A stretch of DNA of 43,233 nt from JBDRHL01 sp043816955 (GTDB lineage: Bacteria > Planctomycetota > Phycisphaerae > Sedimentisphaerales > CAYZTY01): contig JBDRHL010000018.1 in the NCBI GenBank assembly GCA_043816955.1, positions 1-43,233 of the forward strand, in the 5' to 3' direction. A model generated the notes under the pieces. That model was not told where the DNA came from. It ran no database searches and saw nothing but the letters and a program-made list of their open reading frames with translations. Within the stretch, counting starts at the first letter, position 1. Each line of letters starts with the position of its first letter. Positions 41,978 through 43,233 of the stretch are shown here, in pieces. Made by a program: the position numbers and the translations under genes.

Positions 41978-41993
41978 GTCATATTTCTCATTT

Positions 41994-43148
41994 TTATAAC
42001 CCAGCCAGCGGGATGAGCTCAAAATAATCTATAGTAAAGGAGTTGTATGTATTCGAACATTCGTCGGAGAATTTTATGGCCATTTCATTTGCATCGGCAG
42101 AGAGTATGCTGACATAATCGGCCTGCGCTGCGTGAGGCCACTGCATACCGTTCGGTCCCGCCAGCTCGTCAACGGCGTAAGTGTTGCCAGTTATACTCGG
42201 CCAGAAGGACCTCCATGCACCGCTTGGGGCAACACCATGCTCTATTACGCTTCCACTGCCAAGAGGGATTATCGCAAAAGAGCTGCCGCATCCCGGATTC
42301 CACGACCAGATATAATATGCCATTTTGACAATATAATCACCGCTTTCCAATGGCGCAGGAAAAACGAAGGTATTCTGGCCTGTTGCATATAAGTGCCCGC
42401 CGCTGCCCGGGGTGTGGTTGTATGCCACCAAGACACCGTCTTGATCAACCAGTGCCGTTGAGCCGAGAATCGCGCAACTTTCAGCTTCGAAGTGGTAACT
42501 GCGGTTGATAATATCGACAGGTATAAGTTCGAAATAATCCACCGCCAGGTAGTTATCTTCTGCCGTTGCTGTGTCCATCAGCCTGACGTAGAAGTCGCCG
42601 GGGCCGATGCCTGTTACTGAAAAATAGTTGGCAACTTTTGTATTAGGCCAGGTTTTGAATGATAGTCCATTAGGTCCGGCCAGCTCGTCTACGAGCCATT
42701 CGTTATTGTGTCCGTCACCGTGGCCGGGGTAAAACATATGTTGCTGCGATTTGTAGAAATTTCCTTCCTGAACGGTTCCGTTCTGTGCGCCCAATGTGAA
42801 AGCCCATGCCGAAGCGTTCATAACACCGGTTTTCCACCTGACGCGGAGTACGTACTCGCCATCGGGGATAGAATCGGGAAAGATAAATTTTATCTGGCCG
42901 TAGCCGTGGGTTTTATCGCCTGTATTATCCGTTGCGACATAGACTACTTGTGCATTATCGAGGGCAGCAGTTGTGAATTGGCCGATTTCAGCCTGGATTG
43001 CGCAGTTCTCAGCTTGAATAACAAACGCCGGGCCGATCTGTACGGGGATATCAACTGCGCCAAAGGCATAAGCCATGGCTAAGCAAATAGCCAAAAAGGG
43101 GGTATCTCCTTGACTCCAGTACATACAATCGGTAGTATTTGCGATCAT
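41994..43148 (-). CDS. Secreted protein with two tandem carbohydrate-binding-like domains, 5' end disrupted
   Basis: This is a 384-residue frame. Two homologous beta-rich units of about 165 residues are each opened by FxxQAENCAI / YHFEAESCAI. Each contains VDELAGPNG and closes with VDYFELIP or IDYFELIP, as in CBM6/CBM35-like jelly rolls. No catalytic domain is seen. The start codon at 43148 lies inside an inserted element. The native signal peptide is visible only from FLAICLAMAYAFG and lacks its basic N-terminus; an internal ATG at 43076 is a possible but poor start. It precedes the dockerin hydrolase gene by three bases, so the pair formed one operon. Confidence 0.7.
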   Translation of the reverse strand: MIANTTDCMYWSQGDTPFLAICLAMAYAFGAVDIPVQIGPAFVIQAENCAIQAEIGQFTTAALDNAQVVYVATDNTGDKTHGYGQIKFIFPDSIPDGEYVLRVRWKTGVMNASAWAFTLGAQNGTVQEGNFYKSQQHMFYPGHGDGHNNEWLVDELAGPNGLSFKTWPNTKVANYFSVTGIGPGDFYVRLMDTATAEDNYLAVDYFELIPVDIINRSYHFEAESCAILGSTALVDQDGVLVAYNHTPGSGGHLYATGQNTFVFPAPLESGDYIVKMAYYIWSWNPGCGSSFAIIPLGSGSVIEHGVAPSGAWRSFWPSITGNTYAVDELAGPNGMQWPHAAQADYVSILSADANEMAIKFSDECSNTYNSFTIDYFELIPLAGL

Positions 43149-43233
43149 GGAAGATTACCCGCGAACATTGATGGAATTGGAAAAGCGGTTTTCATCGGAA
43201 GAGGCCTGTCGGGAATATTTGGAAGTTCTTCGA
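43098..43233 (+). mobile_element. Left end of an IS1595-like insertion sequence, cut by the window edge
   Basis: The transposase start at 43147 and the sudden loss of the signal peptide of the opposing gene near 43098 place an IS end here. The candidate tip is the run beginning GGGGGTATCTCC at 43098. The right end, the matching terminal repeat and the target duplication lie outside the window, so the exact boundary is inferred. Confidence 0.55.
43147..43233 (+). CDS. IS1595-family transposase, N-terminal fragment
   Basis: ATG at 43147 opens 29 codons, MEDYPRTLMELEKRFSSEEA then CREYLEVLR, which reach the window end without a stop. IS1595-family transposases begin this way: a short helix, then F-x-[ST]-E-E-A-C-x-x-Y-L-x-x-L-R-W leading into a zinc ribbon. 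The next residues, which should contain C-x2-C, are outside the window. The match is strong for so short a piece. It starts over the same bases as the opposing frame's ATG at 43148. Confidence 0.7.
   Translation, partial: MEDYPRTLMELEKRFSSEEACREYLEVLR

Overview
The window looks like chromosomal DNA from a planctomycete, most likely class Phycisphaerae (Sedimentisphaerales-like). The grounds are secreted proteins ending in paired dockerin type I repeats, a protein with a PEP-CTERM sorting tail, a Gram-negative-type mur pathway (meso-DAP MurE), and scattered housekeeping genes with frequent TTG/GTG starts. This placement is inference from protein style; there is no rRNA gene in the window.

Layout. 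1-3300 is a looser, AT-richer accessory stretch: a gene leaving the left edge, an EF-Tu-domain-2-like small protein, a YbjQ family protein, a 32-residue Cys/Lys microprotein, small membrane proteins, a decayed PEP-CTERM tail and a SUMF1-like PEP-CTERM protein. 3564-5904 holds an unknown membrane-anchored protein coupled to thioredoxin reductase. 5909-6706 is a secreted dockerin protein split by an in-frame UGA. 6832-16287 is an envelope and DNA-repair block (RodA/FtsW, RmuC, SDR, RecJ, MurE, MurF, MraY) with an ASCH protein on the opposite strand. 16302-18331 holds a UbiA/MenA-type prenyltransferase and a LacI-family regulator. The regulator is divergent from gap, whose promoter carries a LacI-like palindrome. 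18564-28364 is a long forward run: gap, pgk, rpe, accD, hisC, hisB, ispF, cysS, ruvC, ruvA, ruvB.

28351-36306 is a reverse-strand block containing the widely conserved phoH - HD hydrolase (PgpH-like) - ybeY - CorC/HlyC - recO series, preceded by purA, uppS and cdsA. 36414-40295 holds three uncharacterised proteins, including an 841-residue protein with a kinase-like N-terminus and a multi-pass membrane C-terminus. 40386-43148 is a two-gene secreted set: a tandem carbohydrate-binding-like domain protein and a TIM-barrel-like dockerin protein. Both appear damaged at their 5' ends, one by an IS1595-like insertion at the right edge and the other by an A8 homopolymer frameshift.

The strongest unusual signals are the UGA-split dockerin gene, the A8 frameshift, the IS insertion into a signal peptide, the operator architecture between the LacI gene and gap, the kinase-like membrane protein and the MCKTCGC microprotein. 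I did not find a CRISPR array, a tRNA or rRNA gene, or a complete novel defence system.
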